Source: Collibacillus ludicampi (lineage in GTDB: Bacteria > Bacillota > Bacilli > Tumebacillales > BOQE01). Taken from it: a stretch of 64,000 bases of DNA. Within the stretch, counting starts at the first letter, position 1; each line of letters begins with the position of its first letter. Position numbers and translations under genes: made by a program. The DNA lies in contig NZ_BOQE01000001.1 in assembly GCF_023705585.1 (NCBI RefSeq), positions 3,070,710 through 3,134,709 of the forward strand, given 5' to 3'. Of the stretch, positions 8,672 to 17,445 are shown piece by piece. A model generated the notes under the pieces. It had not been told where the DNA came from. It worked only from the letters and a program-made list of their open reading frames with translations, and ran no database searches.

Positions 8672-9319
8672 ATGTTGAAACCGATCCGCGCAATCCCATT
8701 GGCCACGCGTCTGATCCCTAATGTCGATCCGGGATTGGCGGAAAAATTAAATTTGCCGTCCCACATTCGCAGCTTGGGTTTACTCACATCCACGATCGAT
8801 GATGTCGGATACACGGCGGTCGATGAAGCGACGAAAAAAGCATCGGTTGAAGTGGTATACGCGAAATCCTTCTACGCAGGTTCTGCACACGCTTCAGGTC
8901 CTCTGTCCGGGGAATTCATAGGGATTCTTGGCGGAGAAAATCCGGCAGAAGTGAAAAGCGGGATGGATGCCGCGATCGCCCTCATGGAAAATGGAGCCTG
9001 TTTTTATGCACTGAATGAAGATGGAACCCATGCGTATTACTCCCATGTGATCTCGAGAACGGGCACCTACCTCTCCAAAGTCGCAGGGATTCGCGAAGGG
9101 GAACCTCTGGCATATCTCATAGCGCCTCCCTTGGAAGCGGTCTATGGCTTGGATGCGGCACTTAAAGCGGCTGATGTGAAGATCCAACAGTTTTACGGGC
9201 CGCCAACAGAGACGAACTTTGGCGGAGGACTTTTGACTGGTAGTCAATCCGCTTGCACGGCGGCTGCTGCAGCATTTGCGGAAGCAGTCAGAAGCGTGGC
9301 GCAAGATCCGAGGAGATGA
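8672..9319 (+). CDS. eutL: Ethanolamine microcompartment shell protein EutL
   Basis: The 215-residue protein matches EutL, the tandem-BMC-domain shell protein that forms trimers with a gated pore. Recognisable segments are LPSHIRSLGLLTSTIDDVGY, DEATKKASVEVVYAKSFYAG, the HVISRTGTYLSKVAGI block and the PPTETNFGGGLLTGSQSAC tail. The ATG at 8672 follows GAGGTGATAACGATC; an in-frame GTG at 8660 lies inside the ribosome binding site and is rejected. It is the first gene of the locus, directly behind an ANTAR-controlled terminator, so the shell genes are made only when EutV is active. Confidence 0.96.
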   Translation: MLKPIRAIPLATRLIPNVDPGLAEKLNLPSHIRSLGLLTSTIDDVGYTAVDEATKKASVEVVYAKSFYAGSAHASGPLSGEFIGILGGENPAEVKSGMDAAIALMENGACFYALNEDGTHAYYSHVISRTGTYLSKVAGIREGEPLAYLIAPPLEAVYGLDAALKAADVKIQQFYGPPTETNFGGGLLTGSQSACTAAAAAFAEAVRSVAQDPRR

Positions 9320-9339
9320 TAAAGGAAGGATGATTTCTG

Positions 9340-9939
9340 GTGAATGTAACAGGTTTCGCTCTGGGAATGATTGAGACCCTTGGTGTACCTGCACTGATAG
9401 CCGCTGCCGATGCCGCCGCCAAAGCTGCAGATGTCACGATCATGACATATGAGAAGGCTGATGCGGGAATCGTCACCGTTTACATCATAGGGGATGTAGC
9501 ATCCGTTCAGGCTGCTGTGTCGGTGGGGGAGGCAGAAGCCCAAAGAGTCGGTCGGCTTTTACGTTCCCATGTGATTGCAAGACCTGACCAAAACGTTCAA
9601 AAAATGATGGCTCGTCTGCTCCGTTCAAAGACAGGATGTAGCGGCGAGCAACGTCAGCATACTCAACAATCGACTGAAGCCAAAGAACCGATGGCAGTGA
9701 CAAGCCCGTCTGAAGGGGCGGAGTGGACGATGGGATCGGCGGAAACAGATGGAAGTGTATCGGTGGATGCGGAGGCACCCAGCGAATGGAAGCGGAAGTC
9801 GATTTCCGAACTGCGAAAGATGGCGCTTTCATGCAAGGGGTTCCCTCTCTCGGCGGAAGAAATAAACTCGGCGAAAAAAGAAGAGTTGATCCGATTGTTG
9901 ATAGAAACAGAAAAAGAGAGAGGTGAAGAAAATACATGA
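9340..9939 (+). CDS. BMC shell protein with C-terminal SAP-like extension (EutK-like)
   Basis: The first ~85 residues form a BMC shell domain (FALGMIETLGVPALIAAADA, then a glycine-containing strand and the SHVIARP turn). A low-complexity linker of about 65 residues follows (many Ser, Glu, Ala), and then a C-terminal helical segment, SISELRKMALSCKGF...KKEELIRLLIE, which resembles SAP / Rho-N type helix-extended-helix motifs. E. coli EutK also joins one BMC domain to a possible nucleic-acid-binding domain, but that one is winged-helix. The start is GTG at 9340 behind AAGGAAGG. It overlaps eutE by four bases, so translation is coupled. Confidence 0.8.
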   Translation: MNVTGFALGMIETLGVPALIAAADAAAKAADVTIMTYEKADAGIVTVYIIGDVASVQAAVSVGEAEAQRVGRLLRSHVIARPDQNVQKMMARLLRSKTGCSGEQRQHTQQSTEAKEPMAVTSPSEGAEWTMGSAETDGSVSVDAEAPSEWKRKSISELRKMALSCKGFPLSAEEINSAKKEELIRLLIETEKERGEENT

Positions 9940-11408
9940 TCGTAGACAAAGACCTTCAATCGATACAGGAAGTTCGGAATTACTTGCAAGAAGCGAAAGA
10001 AGCGCAAAAATTACTCGAAAGAATGAGTCAAAGCCAAATCGACAAAATTGTCGAGAGCATGATGGTGGCAGCATGTGAAGAAGCGCCTCGATTGGCATCG
10101 ATGGCGGTCGAAGAAACCGGTTTCGGGAATGTTGCCGACAAAACAGAGAAAAATCTATTCGCTGCCAAAAATGTGTACGAAGCGATCAAAGACATGAAAA
10201 CGGTCGGAATCATCCGCAAAGATGAAGAGAAGAAAGTGTGGGAAGTGGCACAACCGGTCGGCGTTGTTGCCGGGATCGTACCTTCCACCAATCCGACTTC
10301 GACAGTGATTTTCAAATCCCTCATTGCTATTAAAGCGAGAAATGCAATTGTTTTCAGTCCACATCCGTCGGCAGCTCATTGCACGTTGGAAGCTGCAAGA
10401 TTGTTGCAAATTGCCGCCGAAAGGGGAGGTGCACCGAAAGGTCTGATTCATTGCATTACACAGCCGACTTTAGCGGCAACGAATGAATTGATGAAACACA
10501 AGCTCACGGACGTGATCTTGGCTACAGGCGGCACGGCGATGGTGAAGGCGGCTTACAGCTCGGGCAAACCCGCCTTCGGTGTAGGACCTGGAAACGTTCC
10601 TGTTTATATACACCCGAGCGCAAATCTCTCTGAGGCGGTGCGCCATATACTATCAAGTAAAACATTTGACTACGGTACCATCTGTGCTTCAGAACAAGCG
10701 ATCATCGCTGATCAAGCGATCAAAGATCAAGTGATTGCCGAGTTGAAGAGACAAGGTGCCTATTTCTTAAATAGGAGCGAAAAAGAAAAAGTGGGCGCCA
10801 TTCTCATGGTGAACGGATCCCTAAATGCAAAAATCGTAGGAAAATCACCGCAAGCGATTGCAGAAATGGCGGGAATTTCAGTTCCTCAAGAGGTGAAAGT
10901 CCTCGTCGCAGAAGAAACGGGTGTCGGAAAAGAATATCCGTTTTCTGTGGAAAAACTGTCAACGATTCTCGCTTTCTATACCGTTCAAGATTGGAAAGAA
11001 GGCTGCGAATTGAGTATCCGTTTACTTGAATTGGGTGGTCTGGGGCATACATTGGGTATACACAGTAACGATGAACAAGTGATAGAAGCATTCGCCGTGG
11101 AAAAACCGGCTTCACGCATTGTGGTCAATTCAGGTACAACATTCGGCGGAATCGGTGCGACGACAGGAATCCAGCCTTCACTTACTCTCGGATGCGGTTC
11201 CTTCGGTAACAATGTCACCTCGGACAATATCGGTCCGCAGCACCTGCTTAATATCAAACGAGTTGCGTTTGGTATTCGCGAGATGCAACGGATCGACGAA
11301 AAAACAAACATGAAGCATCCGCCGGTTGCAACACAAGAACAACCTCTCATCAGCAGAGATGAGGTAATGGAAATCATCAAAAACGTACTTGCTGAATTAA
11401 AAACTTAG
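9936..11408 (+). CDS. eutE: Acetylating acetaldehyde dehydrogenase EutE
   Basis: This 490-residue enzyme of the aldehyde dehydrogenase superfamily converts acetaldehyde, CoA and NAD+ to acetyl-CoA inside the microcompartment. The catalytic cysteine is C250 in [11 protein letters not shown], and the NAD-binding part contains [12 protein letters not shown]. The N-terminal helix ([20 protein letters not shown]) is followed by a normal catalytic core. A second amphipathic-looking helix at the extreme C-terminus ([16 protein letters not shown]) resembles an encapsulation peptide. The ATG overlaps the preceding stop (ATGA). It acts after EutBC and before PduL. Confidence 0.95.
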   Translation: MIVDKDLQSIQEVRNYLQEAKEAQKLLERMSQSQIDKIVESMMVAACEEAPRLASMAVEETGFGNVADKTEKNLFAAKNVYEAIKDMKTVGIIRKDEEKKVWEVAQPVGVVAGIVPSTNPTSTVIFKSLIAIKARNAIVFSPHPSAAHCTLEAARLLQIAAERGGAPKGLIHCITQPTLAATNELMKHKLTDVILATGGTAMVKAAYSSGKPAFGVGPGNVPVYIHPSANLSEAVRHILSSKTFDYGTICASEQAIIADQAIKDQVIAELKRQGAYFLNRSEKEKVGAILMVNGSLNAKIVGKSPQAIAEMAGISVPQEVKVLVAEETGVGKEYPFSVEKLSTILAFYTVQDWKEGCELSIRLLELGGLGHTLGIHSNDEQVIEAFAVEKPASRIVVNSGTTFGGIGATTGIQPSLTLGCGSFGNNVTSDNIGPQHLLNIKRVAFGIREMQRIDEKTNMKHPPVATQEQPLISRDEVMEIIKNVLAELKT

Positions 11409-11446
11409 TATTTTAAATAAATTACAATAAATAGGAGGTTTATACA

Positions 11447-11734
11447 ATGGCAGGAGAAATGTCCGCATTGGGAATGATTGAAACAAAAGGTTTGGTTGGC
11501 GCAATTGAGGCAGCAGATGCGATGGCGAAGGCTGCAAACGTAAAGTTGATCGGTAAGGTGCATGTCGGCGGGGGATTGGTAACCGTTATGGTACGTGGGG
11601 ATGTCGGAGCTGTCAAAGCATCTGTTGACGCGGGAGCAGCAGCTGCTGAAAAAGTGGGCGAACTCGTTTCCATCCACGTCATTCCGCGTCCGCATAGCGA
11701 CATTGAACTGATATTGCCGAAACTGGAAGGATAA
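11447..11734 (+). CDS. eutM: Major hexameric shell protein EutM
   Basis: This 95-residue single BMC-domain protein is almost all canonical EutM/Pdu[21 protein letters not shown] at the N-terminus, a glycine-rich pore loop (VGGGLVTV) and the [14 protein letters not shown] end. Six copies form flat hexagonal tiles of the shell with a central pore for small polar molecules. The ribosome binding site TAGGAGG lies 10 bases upstream of the ATG. It is the most likely bulk shell component here. Confidence 0.96.
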   Translation: MAGEMSALGMIETKGLVGAIEAADAMAKAANVKLIGKVHVGGGLVTVMVRGDVGAVKASVDAGAAAAEKVGELVSIHVIPRPHSDIELILPKLEG

Positions 11735-11744
11735 TGTGTAGCAT

Positions 11745-12533
11745 ATGGCCTTGATCACGGAAGCAAGTTTAAGGGCCATGATCAAAGATGGCATTCCCAA
11801 TCCTTTCCCTCTCCAAGAGGAAGATAAAATTACCCCATCTGCAGTCGATTTTTTAAAGGGGAGAGGCATTCCATTGAAACGAGTGAACAACAAGGAAGTA
11901 ATGGAGCAAACAAATGCACTTGTCGCCCCTGATTTGACAATTCCTGTGGGTGTATCCAATCGCCATATTCACTTATCGCCAGAAGATGTGGAAAGACTTT
12001 TTGGACAAGGATATGAGTTGACACCCCTTAAGAATCTTTCCCAGCCTGGACAGTTTGCCGCGAAAGAGCAATTGACCCTTGTAGGTCCTAAAGGGATCAT
12101 TCATGGGGTAAGAGTCCTTGGTCCGGCAAGGGGAGCCAGTCAAGTGGAAATCTCAAAAACGGATGGCTTTCAATTAGGTATCCATCCACCAGTGCGATTA
12201 TCTGGTTCAATCGAAGGAACTCCAGGAATTACATTGATCGGTCCGAAAGGGTTTGCCACCCTAGCAAAGGGTGTGATCATCGCCAAATCACATGTTCATA
12301 TGTCTCCTGAGGAAGCCGAAACATTCCAAGTTCAAGATGGAGACAGTTTGATTTTACAGGCGATGGGAGATCGGCCGGTGATCTTTCCGGATGTAATCGT
12401 GCGGGTACATCCAAATTTTGTTCTCGATTTCCATATCGATCTTGATGAAGCGAATGCGGCTGCCTTGAAAACAGGAGACACGGTAAAAGTACTTGGAAAA
12501 AACGGGGTACTCCTCTCTTGGTCAAGGAGGTGA
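11745..12533 (+). CDS. pduL: Phosphate acyltransferase PduL/EutD with N-terminal module
   Basis: The core (from about residue 63) is PduL: IPVGVSNRHIHLSPEDVERL carries the first histidine zinc-ligand set, and AKSHVHMSPEEAE the second. The enzyme converts acetyl-CoA and phosphate to acetyl phosphate, recovering CoA inside the compartment. The first ~48 residues (ITEASLRAMIKDGIP...KITPSAVDFLKGRGI) are a separate module; a similar TPxAxDxLxxxGI segment ends the product of the next gene. In EutT and EutQ families I recall related N-terminal pieces. It is not the Pta-type EutD of enterics. ATG follows eutM by 10 bases. Confidence 0.92.
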   Translation: MALITEASLRAMIKDGIPNPFPLQEEDKITPSAVDFLKGRGIPLKRVNNKEVMEQTNALVAPDLTIPVGVSNRHIHLSPEDVERLFGQGYELTPLKNLSQPGQFAAKEQLTLVGPKGIIHGVRVLGPARGASQVEISKTDGFQLGIHPPVRLSGSIEGTPGITLIGPKGFATLAKGVIIAKSHVHMSPEEAETFQVQDGDSLILQAMGDRPVIFPDVIVRVHPNFVLDFHIDLDEANAAALKTGDTVKVLGKNGVLLSWSRR

Positions 12534-12538
12534 CGAAT

Positions 12539-13345
12539 ATGGAAATGAGAGAGTTGATTGAGTCCATCACGCGTGAACTATTAAAAAACATGCCAATTGA
12601 CAAACTGGCCCTTCCCAAAGTGCTCTATATATTCTGTGATAGCACAGCGCATGAGCCTTTTTATGAACAATTTATAAAACTGAGCAATCATGGAATTTGT
12701 CATGATATCCTTTTTCTGGACGGAGAAACATCTTCCTGGTTGGGGATGCATCGTATTGAATGCGGTGGAGCAGGGAAGGTCATCGCGACAGACGAATATG
12801 CCCCAGCTCCACTCGAATTGCCGAAAGAATATGATGGGATCGTTATACCGGAAATTGATCTAGATAACGCGGCTCGCGTCGTCACAGGGATGAAAGGCAC
12901 GATAAAAGCGGAAATCATCTTTTCCGCTCTTCTTTTAGAAAAGTTTGTCATCATCGGGGAAGATATCCCTGGTCTCAAGCGATCGGACCGACGGTGTTTA
13001 AGAACGTTATCACTCACTGCCCCTTATCACAAACTCTTTCTGAAACAAATCGAGGAAATGAAGGAATTGGGGATTGAGTTTAGGCCGCAAAAGGATTTGG
13101 CCGATGCGGTTATACAACGACTCAAAGGAAAGAAACAGGCGCAACCGATGGGAGGGGAGGCGGAGCCGGTTCAGGAGGAGCCCATTTTCTTTTCAGGAAA
13201 ATTGCTCACATCCGATTGGATCATGTCACAGTCCCGTTTCCCTCATCAACAAATCTCGATCCAAAAAGGTACGATCATATCTCCTTTGGCTCAGGATCTG
13301 TTAAGAGAGATGGGGATAACCGTTCAGTATATCGCAAAAGGGTGA
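12539..13345 (+). CDS. Conserved ethanolamine-utilisation protein of unknown function
   Basis: This 268-residue protein appears in eut operons of Firmicutes (Listeria-type loci) and I believe it corresponds to the 'ethanolamine utilization hypothetical' family TIGR02536. The N-terminus MEMRELIESITRELLKN is an amphipathic helix of encapsulation-peptide type. The middle looks like a flavoprotein-type alpha/beta fold (YDGIVIPEIDLDNAARV, EIIFSALLLEKFVIIGEDIP), but no cofactor site is certain. The last ~48 residues contain QKGTIISPLAQDLLREMGI, similar to the N-terminal module of the preceding PduL. The ATG at 12539 follows AAGGAGGTGA. Confidence 0.75.
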   Translation: MEMRELIESITRELLKNMPIDKLALPKVLYIFCDSTAHEPFYEQFIKLSNHGICHDILFLDGETSSWLGMHRIECGGAGKVIATDEYAPAPLELPKEYDGIVIPEIDLDNAARVVTGMKGTIKAEIIFSALLLEKFVIIGEDIPGLKRSDRRCLRTLSLTAPYHKLFLKQIEEMKELGIEFRPQKDLADAVIQRLKGKKQAQPMGGEAEPVQEEPIFFSGKLLTSDWIMSQSRFPHQQISIQKGTIISPLAQDLLREMGITVQYIAKG

Positions 13346-13350
13346 GCGAG

Positions 13351-13623
13351 ATGTTCATAGGCAAGGTAATAGGGAGCGTATGGGCTACCCAAAAAGAAAC
13401 AGGGATGGAACATATCAAACTCCTGATTGTGCAACCCATCGACTGGAAGGGAGTCGAGAACGGTAACACGATCATTGCCGCCGATCGAATCGGCGCGGGA
13501 GTGGGAGAGCGAGTCATTATATCCAGGGGCTCTCCTGCCCGCTATGTATTCGGTCAAACGTCCCCTGTTGATGCGGTGATCGTGGGGATTGTCGATTCGT
13601 TTGAGATAGCAGAAGACGTATAA
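13351..13623 (+). CDS. eutN: Pentameric shell vertex protein EutN
   Basis: This 90-residue protein is EutN/CcmL: MFIGKVIGSVWATQKE at the start and GAGVGERVIISRGSPARY in the middle are family hallmarks. Five copies close the vertices of the polyhedral shell. The ATG at 13351 is 5 bases after the previous stop, with a modest GTGAGCGAG site. The frame is open further upstream (to 13216), but that part overlaps the previous gene and lacks family similarity. Confidence 0.95.
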   Translation: MFIGKVIGSVWATQKETGMEHIKLLIVQPIDWKGVENGNTIIAADRIGAGVGERVIISRGSPARYVFGQTSPVDAVIVGIVDSFEIAEDV

Positions 13624-13636
13624 AGGAGGGGGATAC

Positions 13637-13978
13637 ATGGAACAAGAGCTCCAGAGGGTCATTCAAGAGTATGTCCCCGGTAAACAAGTGACTTTGGCAC
13701 ACGTGATTGCAAACCCTGATCCCATCCTTTATACGAAACTAGGAATTCAGGAAGCAGGCGCGATTGGGATATTGACATTGACACCGACAGAAACATCTAT
13801 TATTGCCGCAGATATCGCCACGAAAGCTGCAGAAGTGCAGTTGGGTTTCTTAGACCGTTTTACCGGTTCATTGATCATTGTAGGTGACGTATCCGCCGTC
13901 GATATTGCTATTCACGCGGTGAATCAATTTTTAAGCGAAAAATTAAAATTCGCCCCAGCGATATTGACGAGGTCTTAA
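13637..13978 (+). CDS. eutS: Shell protein EutS (circularly permuted BMC)
   Basis: The 113-residue protein matches EutS closely: IQEYVPGKQVTLAHVIANP, then AGAIGILTLTPTETSIIAAD, then VQLGFLDRFTGSLIIVGDVS. EutS forms bent hexamers, thought to shape the shell edges. An AAAGGAGGGGG site precedes the ATG. It lies between eutN and eutP, with 3 bases to the latter. Confidence 0.96.
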   Translation: MEQELQRVIQEYVPGKQVTLAHVIANPDPILYTKLGIQEAGAIGILTLTPTETSIIAADIATKAAEVQLGFLDRFTGSLIIVGDVSAVDIAIHAVNQFLSEKLKFAPAILTRS

Positions 13979-13981
13979 CAA

Positions 13982-14428
13982 ATGAAGAAGAGAGCTATGA
14001 TAATCGGTGCTGTAGGTGCAGGAAAATCGTCTTTGGTCAAGGCTCTGTTCAACAATGATCAACCGGCACGAAAAACACAAGCATTGGAATTTCATGATTG
14101 GTTGATTGATACTCCAGGTGAGTACACGGAAAATCCATTATATTATCGAAGTTTGATGGCAACCGCCTTGGAAGCGAAAGTATTGCTCATGGTGCATGAT
14201 GCGACACGAGAACGCAATTATTTTCCCCCTGGATTTGCCCAAGGATTTCCTATCCCTGTCATTGGAGTCATCACGAAAGCTGACCATCCACATGCGAATG
14301 TTTCAAGGGCAATCGGATTCCTTCGAGAATCGATCGGGGATGCGAAGATCTTTATCACCTCATCTTTCACAAAAGAGGGAATTCATGCATTATATACAAA
14401 TCTGATGCAAATAGTATCTTCCTCATAA
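13982..14428 (+). CDS. eutP: EutP/PduV P-loop protein
   Basis: This 148-residue P-loop NTPase has Walker A GAVGAGKSS near residue 9, a DTPGEY motif (G3-like) and TKADHP (G4-like). EutP/PduV proteins are associated with microcompartments; Salmonella EutP has been reported to have acetate kinase activity, which would complete the route from acetyl phosphate to ATP. The ATG is 3 bases past the eutS stop, with GAGGT upstream. It is the last gene before the eutA leader, so it ends the first antitermination unit. Confidence 0.92.
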   Translation: MKKRAMIIGAVGAGKSSLVKALFNNDQPARKTQALEFHDWLIDTPGEYTENPLYYRSLMATALEAKVLLMVHDATRERNYFPPGFAQGFPIPVIGVITKADHPHANVSRAIGFLRESIGDAKIFITSSFTKEGIHALYTNLMQIVSSS

Positions 14429-14477
14429 TCAATTTGCTTGCACAGTTGAAATCTGAACGAAAAGTGCATATGAAATC

Positions 14478-14547
14478 AAAGCAAAGGCGCTTTTGAAGTA
14501 GATGGGAATCGTGATGAACCCGCGACGAATCAGGTGTCTTTGCTTTT
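14478..14547 (+). promoter_or_regulatory. ANTAR-type hairpin with long competing stem, eutA leader
   Basis: AAAGC (14478-14482) and GCTTT (14489-14493) close the hexaloop AAAGGC (14483-14488), again with A1 and G4. The same bases can instead form a 15-bp stem with 14532-14546 (AAAGCAAAG against CTTTGCTTT plus weaker pairs). The 3' arm is T-rich but is followed by only one more T and then GCG, so it is a poor classical terminator. In Enterococcus faecalis a EutV site also precedes eutA. I infer the same control here. Confidence 0.65.
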
Positions 14548-14561
14548 GCGTGGTGAACAAG

Positions 14562-16007
14562 GTGGATGAACAATGGATTACAAGCGTAGGGATCGATTTG
14601 GGGACGAGTACGACCAAGTTTATCGTCAGCCGATTGCGCTTGGGACGGGTGTCGAGTACGATCTCATTACCGCGTTATCAGATCGTTGAACGGCATTTAC
14701 TTTATGCGAGTCCCATTTATTCGACCCCTCTCATCAATCGAGAAGAAATCGATACGGAACAAGTGTCTCGTATTTTGCAGAAGGAGTACGAGAAAGCGGG
14801 CTTACAGATGTCGGACATCAAGTCGGGAGCGGTCATTATTACAGGTGAAACAGCAACCAAAAGAAATGCTCAACAGATTGTTCATCTCTTAGCAGAACGT
14901 TCCGGGGATTTCGTTGTTGCTACAGCGGGTGCGGATCTTGAAGGGGTGCTTGCTGGAAAAGGTTCGGGTGCCGAGTCCCGTTCCAAGAAAATCAGGGGTG
15001 TGATCGCTAATATAGATATCGGCGGGGGGACAGCCAATATCGCTCTTTTCCAACGAGGAAAAGTGATCGGGACAGTCACTTTTCATATCGGTGGACGGCT
15101 GATCAGTCTTGATCCGCGAGGGGAGATTCATTATGTATCTCCACATCTGAATCGTTGGTTAACGGAAAAAGGTTGGAAGATTGAAAAGGGACAGTTGATC
15201 ACATACGAAGAATTGAAAGAAATTACCGTGGAATTGGCTCATACTCTCCTCTCGTACCTGAAAGGGGGAGGGAAAGAAGAGGCTTTGGCTCATCTGTTTG
15301 TGGGTCAGCCGCTCGAAAAAATCCCGACGATTGATGAGATTATAATTTCGGGCGGAGTTGGTCAACTCATGTTGGAACAGGCACCCTCTTCACTTCAAGA
15401 AGTGGCAGTACATGGAGATTTCGGGCCCCTTCTGGCGCATTCGTTGAAAGAGGTTTCACTCCATTATCCCTTTCAAGTGATTCCGCCGGAACAAACGGTA
15501 CGCGCTACGGTCATCGGTGCAGGGATGCAGAGTACGGAAATCAGCGGTTCAACCGTTTATATCAATCATTCTCTTTTGCCGATTCGCAATTTGCCCGTTC
15601 TCAAACTTGAGCTTGACGGGAGTGAAATGTCCGCGATAGATCGTATCAAACAAAAGATTGAAGGGATTATGGATACAGGTGCTCGCCTCTTTGACCCATT
15701 TTCATCACCCCCTTTTGCGCTCGCATTGCACGGGTTGACATACTGTTCCTACCGTTCGCTGCAAACTTTGGCAGATGAACTGACATTCCATTATAAGAAA
15801 AGGTTTTCGGAAAGCCGATTAATGGTCGTAATTACCGAAAATGATATGGCAAAAGCATTAGGACAATCTTTATCGATTCGTTGTCAGGGAAACCCTCACG
15901 TGATTTGTATCGATCAGATCCGCGTTGAACACGGAGATTACATTGATCTCGGAGAACCCATATCCGATACGATGATCCCCGTTGTCATCAAAACACTCGC
16001 CTTTTAG
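14562..16007 (+). CDS. eutA: Ethanolamine ammonia-lyase reactivating factor EutA
   Basis: EutA is an actin-like ATPase that exchanges damaged cobalamin bound to EutBC. Family segments here are SVGIDLGTSTTKFIVSRL at the N-terminus (phosphate-1 loop), VIITGETATKRNA, ANIDIGGGTANIALF (phosphate-2 loop) and EIIISGGVGQLML. I set the start at GTG 14562, giving 481 residues, because family members begin a few residues before SVGID and the alternative starts upstream (14502-14553) fall in or beside the regulatory stem. The ribosome binding site is weak. EutB follows after 46 bases. Confidence 0.93.
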   Translation: MDEQWITSVGIDLGTSTTKFIVSRLRLGRVSSTISLPRYQIVERHLLYASPIYSTPLINREEIDTEQVSRILQKEYEKAGLQMSDIKSGAVIITGETATKRNAQQIVHLLAERSGDFVVATAGADLEGVLAGKGSGAESRSKKIRGVIANIDIGGGTANIALFQRGKVIGTVTFHIGGRLISLDPRGEIHYVSPHLNRWLTEKGWKIEKGQLITYEELKEITVELAHTLLSYLKGGGKEEALAHLFVGQPLEKIPTIDEIIISGGVGQLMLEQAPSSLQEVAVHGDFGPLLAHSLKEVSLHYPFQVIPPEQTVRATVIGAGMQSTEISGSTVYINHSLLPIRNLPVLKLELDGSEMSAIDRIKQKIEGIMDTGARLFDPFSSPPFALALHGLTYCSYRSLQTLADELTFHYKKRFSESRLMVVITENDMAKALGQSLSIRCQGNPHVICIDQIRVEHGDYIDLGEPISDTMIPVVIKTLAF

Positions 16008-16053
16008 TCCTTCGAATGAAGCCTTTTTGATGAACACTCAGGAGGTGATACAC

Positions 16054-17415
16054 ATGTTTAAACGCGCAACGGTATTAGGAAAAACATATCAGTTTCGCGA
16101 TCTCAAAGAAGTGATGGCCAAGGCGAATGAGGAAAAATCGGGGGATCAGTTGGCCGGAATCGCAGCTGAAGACTCGCGGGAAAGGATCGCAGCCAAACAG
16201 GTATTAGCCGATTTGACATTAGCGGAGATACGAAACAATCCGCTGTTACCACCGGAAGAGGATGAAGTTTCGCTAGTGATTGAAGAAGGCGTCAATGAAA
16301 AAGTCTACTCCCGAATAAAAAACTGGAGTGTGGCAGAACTTCGGGAGTATATCCTCAGTCATCAAGTGGGGTTACGTGAGATCAAATGGTTAAGCCGAGG
16401 ACTTACCAGTGAAATGATCGCTGCTGTCACCAAATTGATGTCCAATTTGGACTTGATCACCGCTGCAGCCAAGATTCAAAACCAAACGCATTGCAATATT
16501 ACGATCGGTCAAAAGGGAGTACTTGCCGCAAGAGCGCAACCGAACCATCCTACAGACAGTATACCGGGGATTAAGGCCGCATTATATGAAGCGTTGAGTT
16601 ACGGTATCGGTGATGCGGTGATCGGTATCAATCCTGTCATCGATACAACGGATAGTGTGAAAGATATTCTCGTTGCTACCAAGGAAGTCATGGATAAGTG
16701 GCAAATCCCTACTCAAAACTGTGTGCTCGCACATGTTACCACACAGATGCGGGCGATCCGTCAAGGGGCTCCAGCAGACATGATATTCCAAAGTATCGCG
16801 GGGACAGAATTAGGGAATAAGGCGTTTGGGATTGATGTTTCATTGTTGGATGAAGCTACAGAACTTATACGTAAGGAAGGTACTTCAGCAGGGCCAAACT
16901 TTTGGTATTTTGAAACCGGTCAGGGATCTGAATTGTCCTCCGAAGCACATTTTGGAATTGATCAAGTGACACTTGAATCACGTTGTTATGGTTTAGCGAG
17001 AAAATATCAACCATTTATCGTCAATACGGTCGTAGGATTTATTGGTCCAGAATACCTGTACGACAGTAAAGAGGTGATCCGCGCCGGATTGGAAGATCAC
17101 TTTATGGGAAAGTTGCATGGTTTACCGATGGGTGTCGATGTTTGTTACACAAACCATATGAAAGCCGATCAAAACGATATGGAAAACCTCGGGGTACTTC
17201 TCGCTGCTGCGGGAGTCAATTACGTGATCGGTGTCGCTATGGCTGATGACTGTATGTTGAACTATCAATCGCTGAGTTTCCACGACATCGCAACACTGCG
17301 TGAAGTATTTGGGTTACGTCCCGCGCCCGAGTTCGAGAAATGGCTGGAGAGAATGGGAATCATGGAAAACGGCAAACTGACCGAAATTGCCGGCGACCCA
17401 TCGATTTTTATGTAA
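16054..17415 (+). CDS. eutB: Ethanolamine ammonia-lyase large subunit EutB
   Basis: The 453-residue protein has the same length as E. coli EutB and carries the barrel that binds ethanolamine and adenosylcobalamin. Typical segments are IKWLSRGLTSEMIAAVTKLM, the RAQPNHPTDSIPGI loop and GPNFWYFETGQGSELSSEAH. Together with EutC it cleaves ethanolamine to acetaldehyde and ammonia. The ATG at 16054 follows AGGAGGTGAT; the frame is open to 15982, but that part overlaps eutA's end. No adenosyltransferase gene (eutT) is in the window, so the cofactor must be made elsewhere. Confidence 0.97.
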   Translation: MFKRATVLGKTYQFRDLKEVMAKANEEKSGDQLAGIAAEDSRERIAAKQVLADLTLAEIRNNPLLPPEEDEVSLVIEEGVNEKVYSRIKNWSVAELREYILSHQVGLREIKWLSRGLTSEMIAAVTKLMSNLDLITAAAKIQNQTHCNITIGQKGVLAARAQPNHPTDSIPGIKAALYEALSYGIGDAVIGINPVIDTTDSVKDILVATKEVMDKWQIPTQNCVLAHVTTQMRAIRQGAPADMIFQSIAGTELGNKAFGIDVSLLDEATELIRKEGTSAGPNFWYFETGQGSELSSEAHFGIDQVTLESRCYGLARKYQPFIVNTVVGFIGPEYLYDSKEVIRAGLEDHFMGKLHGLPMGVDVCYTNHMKADQNDMENLGVLLAAAGVNYVIGVAMADDCMLNYQSLSFHDIATLREVFGLRPAPEFEKWLERMGIMENGKLTEIAGDPSIFM

Positions 17416-17445
17416 TCGGAATCAAGAGTCAGAGGAGGTGACAGT

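Noticed and set aside
9485-9949. 154-residue minus-strand frame opposite the EutK-like gene
   Set aside because: Composition follows from the Ser/Glu-rich linker of the sense gene; no independent evidence of coding.
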